From the NCBI RefSeq assembly GCF_002573715.1, contig NZ_PDHM01000017.1:62001-126000 (forward strand): 64,000 nt of DNA, given 5' to 3'. The position numbers and the translations under genes are program-made. Positions within the stretch are counted from its first letter, which is position 1. Each line of letters begins with the position of its first letter. The stretch comes from Paenibacillus sp. EZ-K15. Lineage in GTDB: Bacteria; Bacillota; Bacilli; Paenibacillales; Paenibacillaceae. Shown here in pieces: positions 9,801-18,745 of the stretch. The notes below the pieces were generated by a model, which ran no database searches, was not told the origin of the DNA, and worked only from the letters and a program-made list of their open reading frames with translations.

Positions 9801-9896
9801 TTCCGGAACAGGCGTTTTCGCCTGGACCGCAGAAACCGGGGCCATCAGCAATACGGCTGCCATCAGGACGGTTCCCCATTTCTTATTCAAATTCAT
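6858..9896 (-). CDS. Secreted DUF4855 protein with F5/8-type carbohydrate-binding modules
   Basis: This is a 1012-residue exported protein. A signal peptide ends at AVQA26 and is followed by a low-complexity Ala/Pro/Glu stretch to about 75. A first F5/8 (discoidin-like) module covers about 85-255, the DUF4855 domain about 270-590 (RNLGLLYNGQYP, MIPNPGEYVNDFGD, GMYWLEEQI, FQPNYFFED), then an Ig-like segment, a helical FIVAR-like region (about 690-790), and a second F5/8 module (about 795-925; DGFPATRWASD, WYQVDLG). DUF4855 has no described activity that I can name; its barrel-like pattern and glycan-binding modules suggest a glycoside hydrolase or glycan-binding role. The start is the ATG at 9896 after AAAAAAGGAGTTGAC, as only this start opens with a signal peptide. 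It follows the Gfo/Idh gene in the same direction. Confidence 0.85.
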   Translation of the reverse strand: MNLNKKWGTVLMAAVLLMAPVSAVQAKTPVPEVMIAQAGDAGQPEGNEARNPQFVPDLPTDAGEPAAEQAGSAPSPNQVAASSAVEETQFRNLAAGLPYEWSEEPDTSRPDGEYKLTDGKYGTLDMNDPAWVGHQRGKTREVVFDLGEEKSIGKITAHFFQDYPTNSILVPLTVSMYVSDDKENWGLLSHNATQLLWGEGPPRQEIFEWDGSRDGIKGGNPNGKLAYARYVKVTFTMHPTQWSYIDEIEIRGTDGQADGAVKVPAEHPQFMAPGEATGGIRNLGLLYNGQYPNGLGDWNKERIIPNISYVNKDGEPIDWFFDGILYLGLASPAGRDFGVGQTILEDWNWYLDKTFAAAGDMQQLNEATVEVGSKLNQPDHKMKVVLMIPNPGEYVNDFGDVDGDGVSESFRDSVVGKEKAQENRIKAMQWWLDQVRQRWQEANYSNLELVGMYWLEEQISTSDTGPDLIKAVSGKVHDMDLKFFWIPHSLAYKAFMWKDVGFDNAAFQPNYFFEDMGYDRLEDAANLAKQYGMSNEVEFDDRMLTDGVFRERFIDYLNSGAETGLMQNGFRAYYQGNNAVYNAAVNQDPSNRILYDWLYQYVNGTYEINNAAPPEAAVQINGQPLQSGAVVNETEPFQFTWQLKDDDGVTKVTAQFDGKPYTAGTTINLSGAPGKHELVITVTAGKSQKTSYIIDARANADSMKTLVNRFVEQNQFTNAEAPRSLNNYLELMKRYEGTDATQFDKYLKGFNEELDILLKDGVIKETAYNALKEDVYYLIGNLAQNKKAEASSVEGGSPNYQPEKAVDGFPATRWASDYTNNSWYQVDLGETKEFDTVRISWEFARAKTYKLLVSDDKQNWISVVKDNDGMITARDGKETVHFEPVKARYVKFQGLERNTDYGYSFYEFGVYNLAGGDGVTPIDGVRAVADVSAGKLTIDGLVMDASSQSKVNLKVLDSKGKVRYEGQTTSTVTGSFQFTIKLTGFLKGTNDAYLSIEGMSTPVKLTFEYKPQ

Positions 9897-9973
9897 TTTG
9901 GTCAACTCCTTTTTTGTTCTCAACTGAAAGAAATGCCTGAAATCTTTACCCCATTGTGATGAATACCTGAATC

Positions 9974-9986
9974 GATCCCCCCTTTC
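9974..9986 (-). promoter_or_regulatory. Leader motif GAAAGGGGGGATC upstream of the DUF4855 gene
   Basis: This is the counterpart of the motif at 6446-6458, about 78 bases before the DUF4855 start codon. It resembles a ribosome binding site but has no start codon at the proper distance. Confidence 0.3.
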
Positions 9987-10010
9987 AAGAAATCTGGCAA
10001 AAGCCTTTGT

Positions 10011-10024
10011 TGGAATCGCTTTCA
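10011..10024 (-). promoter_or_regulatory. Putative cre (CcpA) site upstream of the DUF4855 gene
   Basis: TGAAAGCGATTCCA on the minus strand fits the Bacillales cre consensus TGWAANCGNTNWCA with one mismatch. It lies about 115 bases upstream of the start at 9896. A catabolite-repression site is expected for such a gene, but a single degenerate match can arise by chance. Confidence 0.4.
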
Positions 10025-10195
10025 AAAATAAAAAATTCATATACCCCATTTCCTTTTTCTTTGCTCGCGAACTTGTACGGCGTCCGGGGTACGCACTTCC
10101 AAACCCCCGACGCCGCGGATGTCCGCCATGGTTACTGCACGGCAAGTAATTCTGTTCTATTTGCCTTTGCCGGAGAGTTCCACAGATTTCAACAA

Positions 10196-11470
10196 TTAAA
10201 CTCCCGCTTCTTCCTTCTCATACATCTCTGTCAGCTTTATGCTTCTGCCTTGCTCCAAGCGAGATCGTTCGGAAGCGAACGCTATCAAATGGCTTTGCAA
10301 GGAAGCTGTAGCCGATGTGAGGCCTTGAGACGGGTTGCGGTCGAACTTATGTACATTTTTGAGGAAGGAACCCACCATGCGCTCATCGCCTCCGCCGTGG
10401 CCGTCTCCCTGCACGCTGCATTTAATTTCAATCTCTTCGCCCGTCGCATAGCGGTACAGCGTAAAAGAGCCTTTATCCATGTCGCCAATGATCTCTCCCT
10501 GCGTGCCCATAATCTGCACACGGCGAGTAGCGCTCTTGGTTAATCCCGACATAATAAAGTTAGCGTTGGCGCCGCTGGCAAATTCCATATTGACGACCTG
10601 ATGGTCGACAACATTGTTATCGCAGCGATAGACGCAGCGGCCGAACGGTCCTTCCTTAAGCGCACGGATAATGCCTTCCTGTGATAAATCGTGCGTCATA
10701 TAGCGCGCCCAATGATCGGCAGGTTGCTCCAAATACATTTTAATCGCTGAAAAGGCACATTCCCTCTCTGCTTCGCAACCATCGATGCAACGGTCCGTTG
10801 CACCCTCCGGCGCGTTCTCGGCTTTAAAATGAAGCAAAGAGCCAAAGGAGCTGACCGCTGTGCACGGCTCATCCATCATCCAGGAGATCAGGTCCAGGTC
10901 ATGGCAGGACTTGGCCAAAATCATCGGGCTTGTTTCCTCGGAATTGCGCCAATTGCCGCGTACGTAGCTATGAACCATATGGTGATAGCCTACGTTTTCG
11001 GTCAGCTGAATGGTGCCGATTGCGCCCAGTTCCCCATCCTCGATGCATTTCTTGATGCCCGACCAGAACGGGGAATAGCGAAGCACATGCGTGACCACCA
11101 GCAAACGCTTATGCTTAAGAGAAGCTTGCTCCAGTTCTATGCATTCCTGCACATTCGGCGACATCGGCTTCTCCAGCATGACATGGTAGCCAAGCTCCAT
11201 CGCTTTCATTGCTGGTATATAATGCATCCGATCAAGCGTGCAGATGATCATCACGTCGGCTATTTTTCCCTGCTCGAATGCTTTTTCCCACGAATTGTAA
11301 ACGTGTTCTTCAGTGATTTGATGAATCTCTGCAAAGCGTTGTCTGCGTTCATCATCCGGCTCGGCTACCGCAACAAACTTCAGCTCATTCGGAAATTTTT
11401 CCGCATACGGTCCATAGATGTATCTTCCTCTACTGCCTGCGCCTAATAGTACAGCTGTTAATGTTTTCAA
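10196..11470 (-). CDS. Gfo/Idh/MocA-family NAD(P)-dependent sugar oxidoreductase
   Basis: The 424-residue enzyme has an N-terminal Rossmann fold (LLGAGSRGRYIYGPYAE at about 8-24), the family's EKPMSPN motif near residue 120, and a C-terminal substrate domain. It would oxidise or isomerise a sugar or sugar derivative released by the locus. The start is a TTG at 11470: GGGGGAGCAGCA lies just before it, and it puts the nucleotide-binding motif near the N terminus as in the family. Upstream in-frame ATG codons have no comparable site. It follows the response regulator gene by about 95 bases and precedes the DUF4855 gene. Confidence 0.88.
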   Translation of the reverse strand: MKTLTAVLLGAGSRGRYIYGPYAEKFPNELKFVAVAEPDDERRQRFAEIHQITEEHVYNSWEKAFEQGKIADVMIICTLDRMHYIPAMKAMELGYHVMLEKPMSPNVQECIELEQASLKHKRLLVVTHVLRYSPFWSGIKKCIEDGELGAIGTIQLTENVGYHHMVHSYVRGNWRNSEETSPMILAKSCHDLDLISWMMDEPCTAVSSFGSLLHFKAENAPEGATDRCIDGCEAERECAFSAIKMYLEQPADHWARYMTHDLSQEGIIRALKEGPFGRCVYRCDNNVVDHQVVNMEFASGANANFIMSGLTKSATRRVQIMGTQGEIIGDMDKGSFTLYRYATGEEIEIKCSVQGDGHGGGDERMVGSFLKNVHKFDRNPSQGLTSATASLQSHLIAFASERSRLEQGRSIKLTEMYEKEEAGV

Positions 11471-11566
11471 TGCTGCTCCCCCTTGCCTATACAATTGCAT
11501 CATAATTACATTGTAAGGGGTGATTCCGCGCATCAAAATAGATCATTGCTTACATTCCATATACAT

Positions 11567-13249
11567 TTATTGACCTTGCTGCATCGTTTCGGCTCGGGCC
11601 GTCCGAAAATCCTGCGGCGTCATATCATTTTGCTTCTTGAAGAAGCGGATAAAGGCCAGCGCTGAATTGTAGCCGAGCTTGGCGGCAATTTCATTGACCT
11701 TCATGGATGTATTGAGCAGCATGTCCTTTGCAATGACATTACGGTAATCATTTACGTATTTAGAGAGTCCAATTCCCGTGATCTGCTTGTAAAGCCTTGA
11801 TAAATAGGATGGATTCAAGCTGACATAATCCCCAATAGCGGTTAGGGATATATCATCCGCAATATGCTCCTCTATATAACGATGCACCTTATTGACGACC
11901 TCCGCCGGCAGCTCTGTTCCTCTAATTGCATTCCATTCAAAAAAGCAGTCCGCAATTTGCCAATAGTATGGAATGAGCTCCGTCCATGAAGCGGTCTCCT
12001 CCTGGCGGAACAGCATATCCAAATTAATCTGGGTATTCATATAGTCTCGCATATCTTTATTTTTGTGCAAATGCGCCAGAAATACCGCAGATAGGAAATG
12101 GTACAACTCAACCTTGCGCTCATAAGGAGTGTCCGGATCGTTCCAGATGTCTGTCAATTCAACAAATAGATGATTAAACTGCTCGCGGTGATTATTTTCA
12201 AGACAGCTCATCAGCAGCTGTACGCGAGCGTGTAAAAAGCTGTCATGATAGCTTTTCGCCTTCTCTTTTTCTTCGGACTTTTGAATATCTTTATCCGTCA
12301 TGATGACCTCATGGAACAAGCCATGGCCTTGCATAAGACCGTATTTCATCGCATGAAAACGATCCGACAGCCGATTCCATGGGACAGCCTCGCTGCCAAT
12401 AAGAAAAGATACGGAGAGGCTCAGCAACTTTTTGCTGGTCGCCTGGATCGTCTCCAAATTGCCGCTTACATAGCGGTATGCTCTGGTCCATTCCATAGTA
12501 CCGATATCCGCCGTTAACTCCGGACTAGCTTTAGGCTGAAAGATCCAGACCATTTTGTTCATATCAAATACGACGGAGAAGCAGCGCATATGGGCGGATA
12601 AATACTCATCGCCGATATTTTGCAGAGCGTAAGCGAGCAAAGCCTTATCCGGAGCCGTGAACATTTCCTTCCAGGCATCGATCCGACCAATCAGTAAATA
12701 GACAGGCAGCGATGCGTCGAGCGGAATGTCAATTTCCGCAAAAGCGTCCCGAAGCTGCTGCTCCGTCATTGTCTTGCCTTGAAATAAGCCCCAGATATAT
12801 TCCTTCTGCAAGGAAGGCATTGCTATTCTCATTTTGGACTGGGCACGCAAGATCATTTGCGCCTGATCCTGTTCCTCTTCAATTTCCTCTATCGCCCGTT
12901 CAACGGTATGAATGATCTTCTCGTCGCTTTCCACTTTCAGCAAATAATCAAAGGCGCCAAATGAAAGGGCGCTCTTCGCATAGTGAAAATCATTGAACCC
13001 TGTCAATAAAATAACTTTGCACGCCGGCCACTGCGATTTTATTTCCTGCAGAAGCTCAATGCCCTCTATGCCGGACATCTTAATGTCCGAAATCACAATA
13101 TCCATCCGGTGATGTGACAGCACCTCAAGCGCCTCTTCGCCGGAATAGGCCTTCATGACTTCAAGCTCCAAATGCTCCGTCTTCTCGAACAACTCCAGAA
13201 GACCATCTACAATAATCGGCAGATCATCCACGATTAAAAGCCTGTACAT
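11567..13249 (-). CDS. Response regulator with AraC-type output domain (YesN-like)
   Basis: The 560-residue protein has a receiver domain (VDDLP near 8, phosphoacceptor Asp55 in VISDIKMSG, FDYLLKVE near 100), a long linker (about 130-450) and a C-terminal AraC/XylS double HTH (about 455-555; ISLTAIGDYVSLNPSYLSRLY). It is the partner of the histidine kinase encoded just upstream (12 bases between the genes). It probably activates the ABC importer and glycosidase genes of this locus when the extracellular sugar signal is present. The ATG has GGAGGAATCGCC directly in front. Confidence 0.93.
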   Translation of the reverse strand: MYRLLIVDDLPIIVDGLLELFEKTEHLELEVMKAYSGEEALEVLSHHRMDIVISDIKMSGIEGIELLQEIKSQWPACKVILLTGFNDFHYAKSALSFGAFDYLLKVESDEKIIHTVERAIEEIEEEQDQAQMILRAQSKMRIAMPSLQKEYIWGLFQGKTMTEQQLRDAFAEIDIPLDASLPVYLLIGRIDAWKEMFTAPDKALLAYALQNIGDEYLSAHMRCFSVVFDMNKMVWIFQPKASPELTADIGTMEWTRAYRYVSGNLETIQATSKKLLSLSVSFLIGSEAVPWNRLSDRFHAMKYGLMQGHGLFHEVIMTDKDIQKSEEKEKAKSYHDSFLHARVQLLMSCLENNHREQFNHLFVELTDIWNDPDTPYERKVELYHFLSAVFLAHLHKNKDMRDYMNTQINLDMLFRQEETASWTELIPYYWQIADCFFEWNAIRGTELPAEVVNKVHRYIEEHIADDISLTAIGDYVSLNPSYLSRLYKQITGIGLSKYVNDYRNVIAKDMLLNTSMKVNEIAAKLGYNSALAFIRFFKKQNDMTPQDFRTARAETMQQGQ

Positions 13250-13261
13250 GGCGATTCCTCC

Positions 13262-14992
13262 TTAGCTCATGCTCAGTTTAATAATAACTTGAAGCCCGCC
13301 AAGCTCAGAACGTGATACGGTAATCCCATACTCTTCTCCATAACGAAGCTGAATTCTGCGATGAACATTAAGCATGCCCGTTGTCTCCTCAATCTGGTTG
13401 GTTGAATAACGCAGCCTCTTGCCAAGCGCTTCGATCTCCTCGTCCGTCATGAACTCGCCGTTATCTTCTACATAAATGTAAAAAGCATCATTTTGCAGCT
13501 TGCTGTGCACCCATAGCTCGCCCGTGCCGCGCATATTGCCGAGGGCGTACTTGTAAGCATTTTCAATAATAGGCTGCAAAATCAATCGGGGGACTTCAAT
13601 CGGCTGGGCTTCGACTTCAAACAGCACTTGGATTCGATCCCCGTAACAGATCGACTGCATCTCCACATATGTGCGGGAATGCTCAAGCTCCATCTCCAGC
13701 GGGATGTCGTCATCATGTTGGCGTGTAATGAACTGAAAATATTGCCCGATGTATAAACAGAACTGGTAGGCTTTTTCCTTCTGGCTATCGGATTTAATCA
13801 AGCGGCAAAGCACGAAAAAACAATTATATAAAAAATGAGGATTAATTTGCGATTGCAATCTTTTCAGCTCCGAACGCTGGTTGCGTATTTGCTGCTCATA
13901 ATTTTCCTCAATCAGTGTTTTCAAAGATTTCACGGTATCGTTAAAAGCCTGGTATAAATAGCCGAACTCATCCTTCCTGCGGTCGATCAAGATCGGCTCC
14001 AGCTCGTTTTGCTGCATGCGGCGGAAGGAACGCACCAGCTTTAACAACGGACGGTATATTAACCGGACTATAAAATAGGTGAAGAATAAAAAAATAAAAA
14101 CAGCAAGCGCGCAAGCCCACCAAAACAAAGCTTTATATACCTGGAGCGAACCGAGAATCATCTCTTCCGGTATGCTCGTTACCATGTATGAATTCCAGAG
14201 GCTGGAATACTTGAATACGGTTAGAAATCGCTTATTTTTATAATGGATCGTATCATAGCCTTCATCCATTTTTGCTGCCTGCTTCTCAAAAGCCAGCTGC
14301 TTCATCAAATCATGCAATTCAAGATCGGAGCCGCTATTGATTTCCAGACCGCGCTCCAGATTAAACAATACGGTCTGGCCTCCTCTGCTATTGCCGATTT
14401 GCGCTAAGGTTTCTTTAATTTTGCCCGTTGAGAGCTCTACGCCTACCACATAGAGCGGGTCCTTCTTGCCTGCAGGGTACTGCATCGTGATAAACAGCCG
14501 GTCCTGCCAATAAATAAAGGGCTCCGTATACAGCTTCTTCTCTGGCTGCATCGCTTCAAATTCTTCCGCGTTCAGCTTGGTTTCAAAGCTGTTGCTCAGC
14601 ACCGTGCGCTCGATATGCGGAATGTACGCCTTCGCCTCGCGAATGAACGGACTGGAATTTTTCATCAAATCCAGGCGGTGCTGAATATCCAATATTTTAT
14701 ACGACCGATCATAAGAGTTCATCTGCTCGCCTGTCGCCGCCACTTCCATTAAATCCCTGTCCATGACGTAGTTAGGCAAATATCGGCTGATCCGGTCTGC
14801 TTCCTGATCTAAGGAGTCTAAATAAAACCGCGTCGTATTCAAAATCGAATCGGATATTTCACTGCGGATATGATTGGCCCCTTGCTCATTCATCATCCAG
14901 GTAATTGCCATAAGCGGCAGTAAGGCCGCCAAAAAGGCAGCCATAATTTTTTTGAATATAGAGGAATCCTGTAAAAAGAATATACTTTTCAT
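13262..14992 (-). CDS. YesM-like sensor histidine kinase
   Basis: The 576-residue membrane kinase has a TM helix near 10-30, an extracellular sensor region, a second TM helix (about 285-310), a HAMP segment, a His_kinase domain with the phospho-acceptor motif QINPHFLYN (near residue 380) and a C-terminal ATPase domain (IIENAYKYALG, VEDNG). This is the 5TM-lacking LytS/YesM family that pairs with AraC-type regulators and senses sugars, often with a binding protein. It lies between the permease genes and its response regulator gene. CAGGAGAACAGACG precedes the ATG. Confidence 0.93.
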   Translation of the reverse strand: MKSIFFLQDSSIFKKIMAAFLAALLPLMAITWMMNEQGANHIRSEISDSILNTTRFYLDSLDQEADRISRYLPNYVMDRDLMEVAATGEQMNSYDRSYKILDIQHRLDLMKNSSPFIREAKAYIPHIERTVLSNSFETKLNAEEFEAMQPEKKLYTEPFIYWQDRLFITMQYPAGKKDPLYVVGVELSTGKIKETLAQIGNSRGGQTVLFNLERGLEINSGSDLELHDLMKQLAFEKQAAKMDEGYDTIHYKNKRFLTVFKYSSLWNSYMVTSIPEEMILGSLQVYKALFWWACALAVFIFLFFTYFIVRLIYRPLLKLVRSFRRMQQNELEPILIDRRKDEFGYLYQAFNDTVKSLKTLIEENYEQQIRNQRSELKRLQSQINPHFLYNCFFVLCRLIKSDSQKEKAYQFCLYIGQYFQFITRQHDDDIPLEMELEHSRTYVEMQSICYGDRIQVLFEVEAQPIEVPRLILQPIIENAYKYALGNMRGTGELWVHSKLQNDAFYIYVEDNGEFMTDEEIEALGKRLRYSTNQIEETTGMLNVHRRIQLRYGEEYGITVSRSELGGLQVIIKLSMS

Positions 14993-15031
14993 CGTCTGTT
15001 CTCCTGTGCCCGAGATCTACGACCTTCCTCT

Positions 15032-15916
15032 CTATTCTTTTACACTTCCCAATACAATGCCTTTGATGAAAAACCGCTGCAAGAATGGATAGACGATAAG
15101 AATCGGGAAAGCCGCTACGAAGATTTGTGCCGCCCTGCTTGTACGGTCAGACAGCTGGAGCATGAGTTCCACATTTTCTGATTTAAGAAATCGGAAATCC
15201 ATCTTAATAATAACGGTTTGCAAGAAAGTTTGCAGCGGGTAATTTTCCGGGTGATTCATATAAAGCATGCCGTCGAACCAACTATTCCAATGCCCTACCA
15301 TCGTAAACAGCCCCGTTGTCGCCAATGCGGGCAACGATAGCGGAACATATATTTTCCAAAGTGTTGCAAAATGCCCGGCTCCGTCAATCCGTGAAGCATC
15401 CTCAAGCTCCCTGGGCAAATTGCGGTAAAAGTTCAATAGCAGGATGACGTTAAACACGTTAATCGCCATAGGAAACACCAGCGCTCCGAGAGAATCGATA
15501 AGTCCCAAGCTTTTAATCGTCAAATAGGTAGGAATAAGTCCGCCGTTAAACAAAATCGTAAAAACGAAAATCCAGGCATAAACGGTTCTTAGACGAAACG
15601 TATTGCGGTCCTTGGATAAAGGATAAGCCGTAACAATCGTTAACAGCATGCTTAATGCCGTCCCGACAACAACCCGTTGAATAGAGATGCCAAAGGCTCT
15701 TAAATATTCAGGCTTGCCGAACACGTTATCATAAGCCGCCGTTGTAAATTCTACAGGCCACAGCGCAACCTTCCCGGCTGCCGCCGCCGAACCCGAGCTA
15801 AAGGATATCGCCAAAATATGAATGATCGGCATTAAGCATAAAAAAGATATAAACGCAAGAAAGATCAGATTGCAAACTTGAAAAGCCCTTCTTCCGAATG
15901 ACGGTTTAATAACCAC
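15032..15916 (-). CDS. Sugar ABC transporter permease (LplC/YtcP-like)
   Basis: The 294-residue protein has six hydrophobic segments and the inner-membrane component signature EDASRIDGAGHFATLWKIYV (EAA loop) near 185-205. It belongs to the CUT1 family, LplC/YtcP branch, which imports oligosaccharides. The start is a GTG at 15916 with AGGAG seven bases upstream. It forms a heterodimer with the permease of the next gene upstream. No ATPase gene is present, as is usual for these loci, which share a housekeeping MsmX-type ATPase (established for Bacillus relatives; inferred here). Confidence 0.93.
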   Translation of the reverse strand: MVIKPSFGRRAFQVCNLIFLAFISFLCLMPIIHILAISFSSGSAAAAGKVALWPVEFTTAAYDNVFGKPEYLRAFGISIQRVVVGTALSMLLTIVTAYPLSKDRNTFRLRTVYAWIFVFTILFNGGLIPTYLTIKSLGLIDSLGALVFPMAINVFNVILLLNFYRNLPRELEDASRIDGAGHFATLWKIYVPLSLPALATTGLFTMVGHWNSWFDGMLYMNHPENYPLQTFLQTVIIKMDFRFLKSENVELMLQLSDRTSRAAQIFVAAFPILIVYPFLQRFFIKGIVLGSVKE

Positions 15917-15953
15917 GGTCAGTCTCCTTTCTGAATCACCGACTTTTCATCTA

Positions 15954-16859
15954 TTAGAAAATACGGTAATTCGCTAGTCGGTATGCGAGTACGTAGGATA
16001 CGGAAATGAAAATAAAGGATACGACGGATTTCAATAAGCCGACAGCTGTGGCAAATCCGAACTGGGCTTGCTGGATCCCCATGCGGTAGACGAAAGTATC
16101 GATGATATCGGCACTTTCATAAACCGGTGCGCTGTACAGGTTAAATATTTGATCAAATCCGGCATTCAGCACATTGCCGATATTAAGCGTAAGCATTAGA
16201 ACGATGATCGGCATCATACCCGGCAGCGTCACGTGAAGCGTCTGTTTCCAGCGGCCCGCGCCATCGATTTGAGCGGCTTCATAAAGCGTAGGATTAATTC
16301 CTGTCAGCGCCGCCAAATAAACAATGGTCCCAAATCCAAATTCTTTCCATACATCGGAGATGACCATGACATAAGGAAACCAGTTATTGTCGCCAAGAAA
16401 GAATATCGGCTTCATGCCGAACCATCCAAGCAGCTGGTTCAATATGCCGGAGGAAGGAGACAAAATATCGACCAAAATACCGCTCAGCAGTACCCAGGAT
16501 AAGAAATGGGGCAGATAGACCAGGGTTTGGAACGTTCTTTTCATCCATTCTCTTCGCAATTCATTAAGCAAAATCGCAATGGTGATCGGCACGAACAAAC
16601 CGGCAACGATTTTCATTACAGCAATGTATACCGTGTTAAAGAAGATGCGGCCGATATCCGGATAATCCATTAACAGCTGGAAGTTCCTCCATCCGATAAA
16701 CGGGGAGCCAAACAACCCTTTATTCGGCACATATTTTTGAAAAGCCATCAAGATTCCTGTCATAGGAATGTAACTAAAAATAACAATCATAGCTAAACCC
16801 GGCAGCAGCATCAAATGAAGCGGCCATTCCTTCTTCCACATGCGCGTCAGACTATTCAT
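15954..16859 (-). CDS. Sugar ABC transporter permease (LplB-like)
   Basis: The 301-residue protein has six TM segments and the EAA loop YEAAQIDGAGRWKQTLHVTL near 200. It is the LplB-branch partner of the 15032-15916 permease. I chose the ATG at 16859, with GAGGTGAAG just upstream, over an in-frame GTG at 16880 that lacks a site. It is separated from the binding-protein gene by a terminator-like hairpin. Confidence 0.93.
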   Translation of the reverse strand: MNSLTRMWKKEWPLHLMLLPGLAMIVIFSYIPMTGILMAFQKYVPNKGLFGSPFIGWRNFQLLMDYPDIGRIFFNTVYIAVMKIVAGLFVPITIAILLNELRREWMKRTFQTLVYLPHFLSWVLLSGILVDILSPSSGILNQLLGWFGMKPIFFLGDNNWFPYVMVISDVWKEFGFGTIVYLAALTGINPTLYEAAQIDGAGRWKQTLHVTLPGMMPIIVLMLTLNIGNVLNAGFDQIFNLYSAPVYESADIIDTFVYRMGIQQAQFGFATAVGLLKSVVSFIFISVSYVLAYRLANYRIF

Positions 16860-16925
16860 ATCTTCACCTCGCTGATTCACTTTTCATGCTGTGCGCATTC
16901 CCTGCTCAAGAACCTGATTGTTCTT

Positions 16926-16960
16926 GAAAAAAGGAGGGATTGCATCGATTCAATCCCTCC
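16926..16960 (-). terminator. Intra-operon terminator/attenuator after the binding-protein gene
   Basis: A perfect 10-bp stem (GGAGGGATTG / CAATCCCTCC) with an 8-base loop is followed on the minus strand by TTTTTT. It sits 15 bases after the stop of the binding-protein gene and before the permease genes. It would make the binding protein more abundant than the membrane components, or protect the 3' end of the upstream mRNA. Confidence 0.8.
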
Positions 16961-16974
16961 CTGCGCTACAGATC

Positions 16975-18639
16975 CTATTGAAGCGATTTATACCACTCGT
17001 TAACTTCTTTCGTGATTTCATCGCCGCCAAGCTTCTTCCACTCTTCAACGAATGTATCGAACTCGTCTACGGATACTTGATTCATCATGATTTTGATAAA
17101 TATTTCATCACGTTTCTTCGTTAAGATTTCTTGACGGTCTGCCATCGTCGGAGTAGGCGCTCCGTAGAACTTGTTTTGCAAGTATTGCTTGTTCTTTTGA
17201 ATTTCTGGAATATGCGAAAAGGCTCCATTAGGACCAGAGATTATATACTCCCACCACATGCTTGTATCGCCTTCAACGTATTGCATGGCGCGTGCATAAC
17301 GCGTTTTTTGGTCTACTGTCTCAAGGATGCTTTCGTCTTTGTTTTCAATGGCTTTAGGCAGAATTTCGCCGTTATTGTCAGACTGTTTGCCTACACGAAG
17401 CGGGTTAAGCAGCCAGTAGTTGTTGCCTTTTTCCACAGGGTCTTTGCCATACGTGTATACCTTCTGCTCTTCTGTCGGATGATTGTCAACAACGATCCAT
17501 TGGTTTAATAAACCGACCACGCCTTCCGGATGCTTGGCTTTTTTAGAGATAACATAGTACTCATCAACGCCAAGGCCAATTTGATTCAATGTAGGCTTAT
17601 TATCTATGGAAGGGATAGGGAACACTCCCCATTCTTGAACAACCTTGCCGTCTTTCACAGCCCCTTGCGCAAGCTGCGCCGGTGTCCAGGAAGCGCCAAA
17701 TACCATGCCGATGCTGCCGTCGTAGATGAGCTCGGCAGCTTTTTCCGTATCTTTAACCGCAAACTCAGGATCGATCAACCCTTTTTTGAACATGTCTTGC
17801 AGCGCTGCAAGAGCCTGCTTCATCTCGGGCTGAATATCACTGTTCATCAAACCGCCGTTCCCGTCTTCCATCCAAATATTTTCATAAGCATGATAGCCGT
17901 TCAAGAACGCTCTCAGACCGGTAACACCTGTCTCTGTACTAAATGGGTTCTTGCTGACCGCAATACCGAAAGCTTGTTTTGTCCCGCCAGGATTCTTGGT
18001 TTTGAACGCTTCGGCAATTTTAATGAAATCATCCATTGTTTTAGGTTCAGGCAAGCCAAGTTCTTTCAGCCAGTCGGTACGAACGAACAAGAATTGATAG
18101 TTGAACGGGTTGTATGAGCTTGGAATACCCATCATTTTCCCGTCGATCATCGCTGTTTTCATCTGCATGCCGCCGTCCATGGTCAGAAACTTTTTCGTCT
18201 CTTCCGTAGCATGCTGATCATAAATCTCTGTCAAATCCATAATCATATCCGCTTCAGTAAGCTCTTTAAGCTGTGCGGCGTTTACAAGCAAGAAATCCGG
18301 AAGATCGTTGGAAGCGATAGCAATTTTTACTCTCTCTTTAAATTGGCTTACATCGGCAATCCACTTGTTTGTAATTTTGACACCGATATCTTTTTCATAA
18401 GCGTCATAAACTGAGTTTTTGTCGAAGTCTTCACCTTCGTCAAATTTCAAGTAAGGATCGCTTGGCGAAACCGTTGAAACCTCAATGATATCATTGCTGT
18501 TTCCTGTGCCTGTTGTTTCAATTGGTTCCTTGGAATTTCCAGGTGGTTGGTTTGGCTCAGACGACGATTTGAAGCCGCAGCCTGAAATCGCCAATGCAAG
18601 CGTCAAGGAGATCATGACAAGTGCCTTTTTGCTCTTCAA
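16975..18639 (-). CDS. Extracellular sugar-binding lipoprotein of ABC importer (LplA-like)
   Basis: The 554-residue lipoprotein has a signal peptide ending in the lipobox ISGC (Cys21) and a family 1 extracellular solute-binding fold of the long LplA type. It captures the oligosaccharide for the LplB/LplC-type permeases encoded next. The start is a TTG at 18639 with CCGGAGGGG six bases upstream, and the encoded MKSKKALVMISL is a proper signal peptide. It is the first gene of the first polysaccharide locus. Confidence 0.93.
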   Translation of the reverse strand: MKSKKALVMISLTLALAISGCGFKSSSEPNQPPGNSKEPIETTGTGNSNDIIEVSTVSPSDPYLKFDEGEDFDKNSVYDAYEKDIGVKITNKWIADVSQFKERVKIAIASNDLPDFLLVNAAQLKELTEADMIMDLTEIYDQHATEETKKFLTMDGGMQMKTAMIDGKMMGIPSSYNPFNYQFLFVRTDWLKELGLPEPKTMDDFIKIAEAFKTKNPGGTKQAFGIAVSKNPFSTETGVTGLRAFLNGYHAYENIWMEDGNGGLMNSDIQPEMKQALAALQDMFKKGLIDPEFAVKDTEKAAELIYDGSIGMVFGASWTPAQLAQGAVKDGKVVQEWGVFPIPSIDNKPTLNQIGLGVDEYYVISKKAKHPEGVVGLLNQWIVVDNHPTEEQKVYTYGKDPVEKGNNYWLLNPLRVGKQSDNNGEILPKAIENKDESILETVDQKTRYARAMQYVEGDTSMWWEYIISGPNGAFSHIPEIQKNKQYLQNKFYGAPTPTMADRQEILTKKRDEIFIKIMMNQVSVDEFDTFVEEWKKLGGDEITKEVNEWYKSLQ

Positions 18640-18745
18640 ATTTTACCCCTCCGGTACATTTCGTTATAGTTTCGCTGCAAATGATACTGCAGTATTTCAT
18701 ATTTCAAGTATAAAAAGAAGCCCCCCGCTGTTCTATATACTAGTC

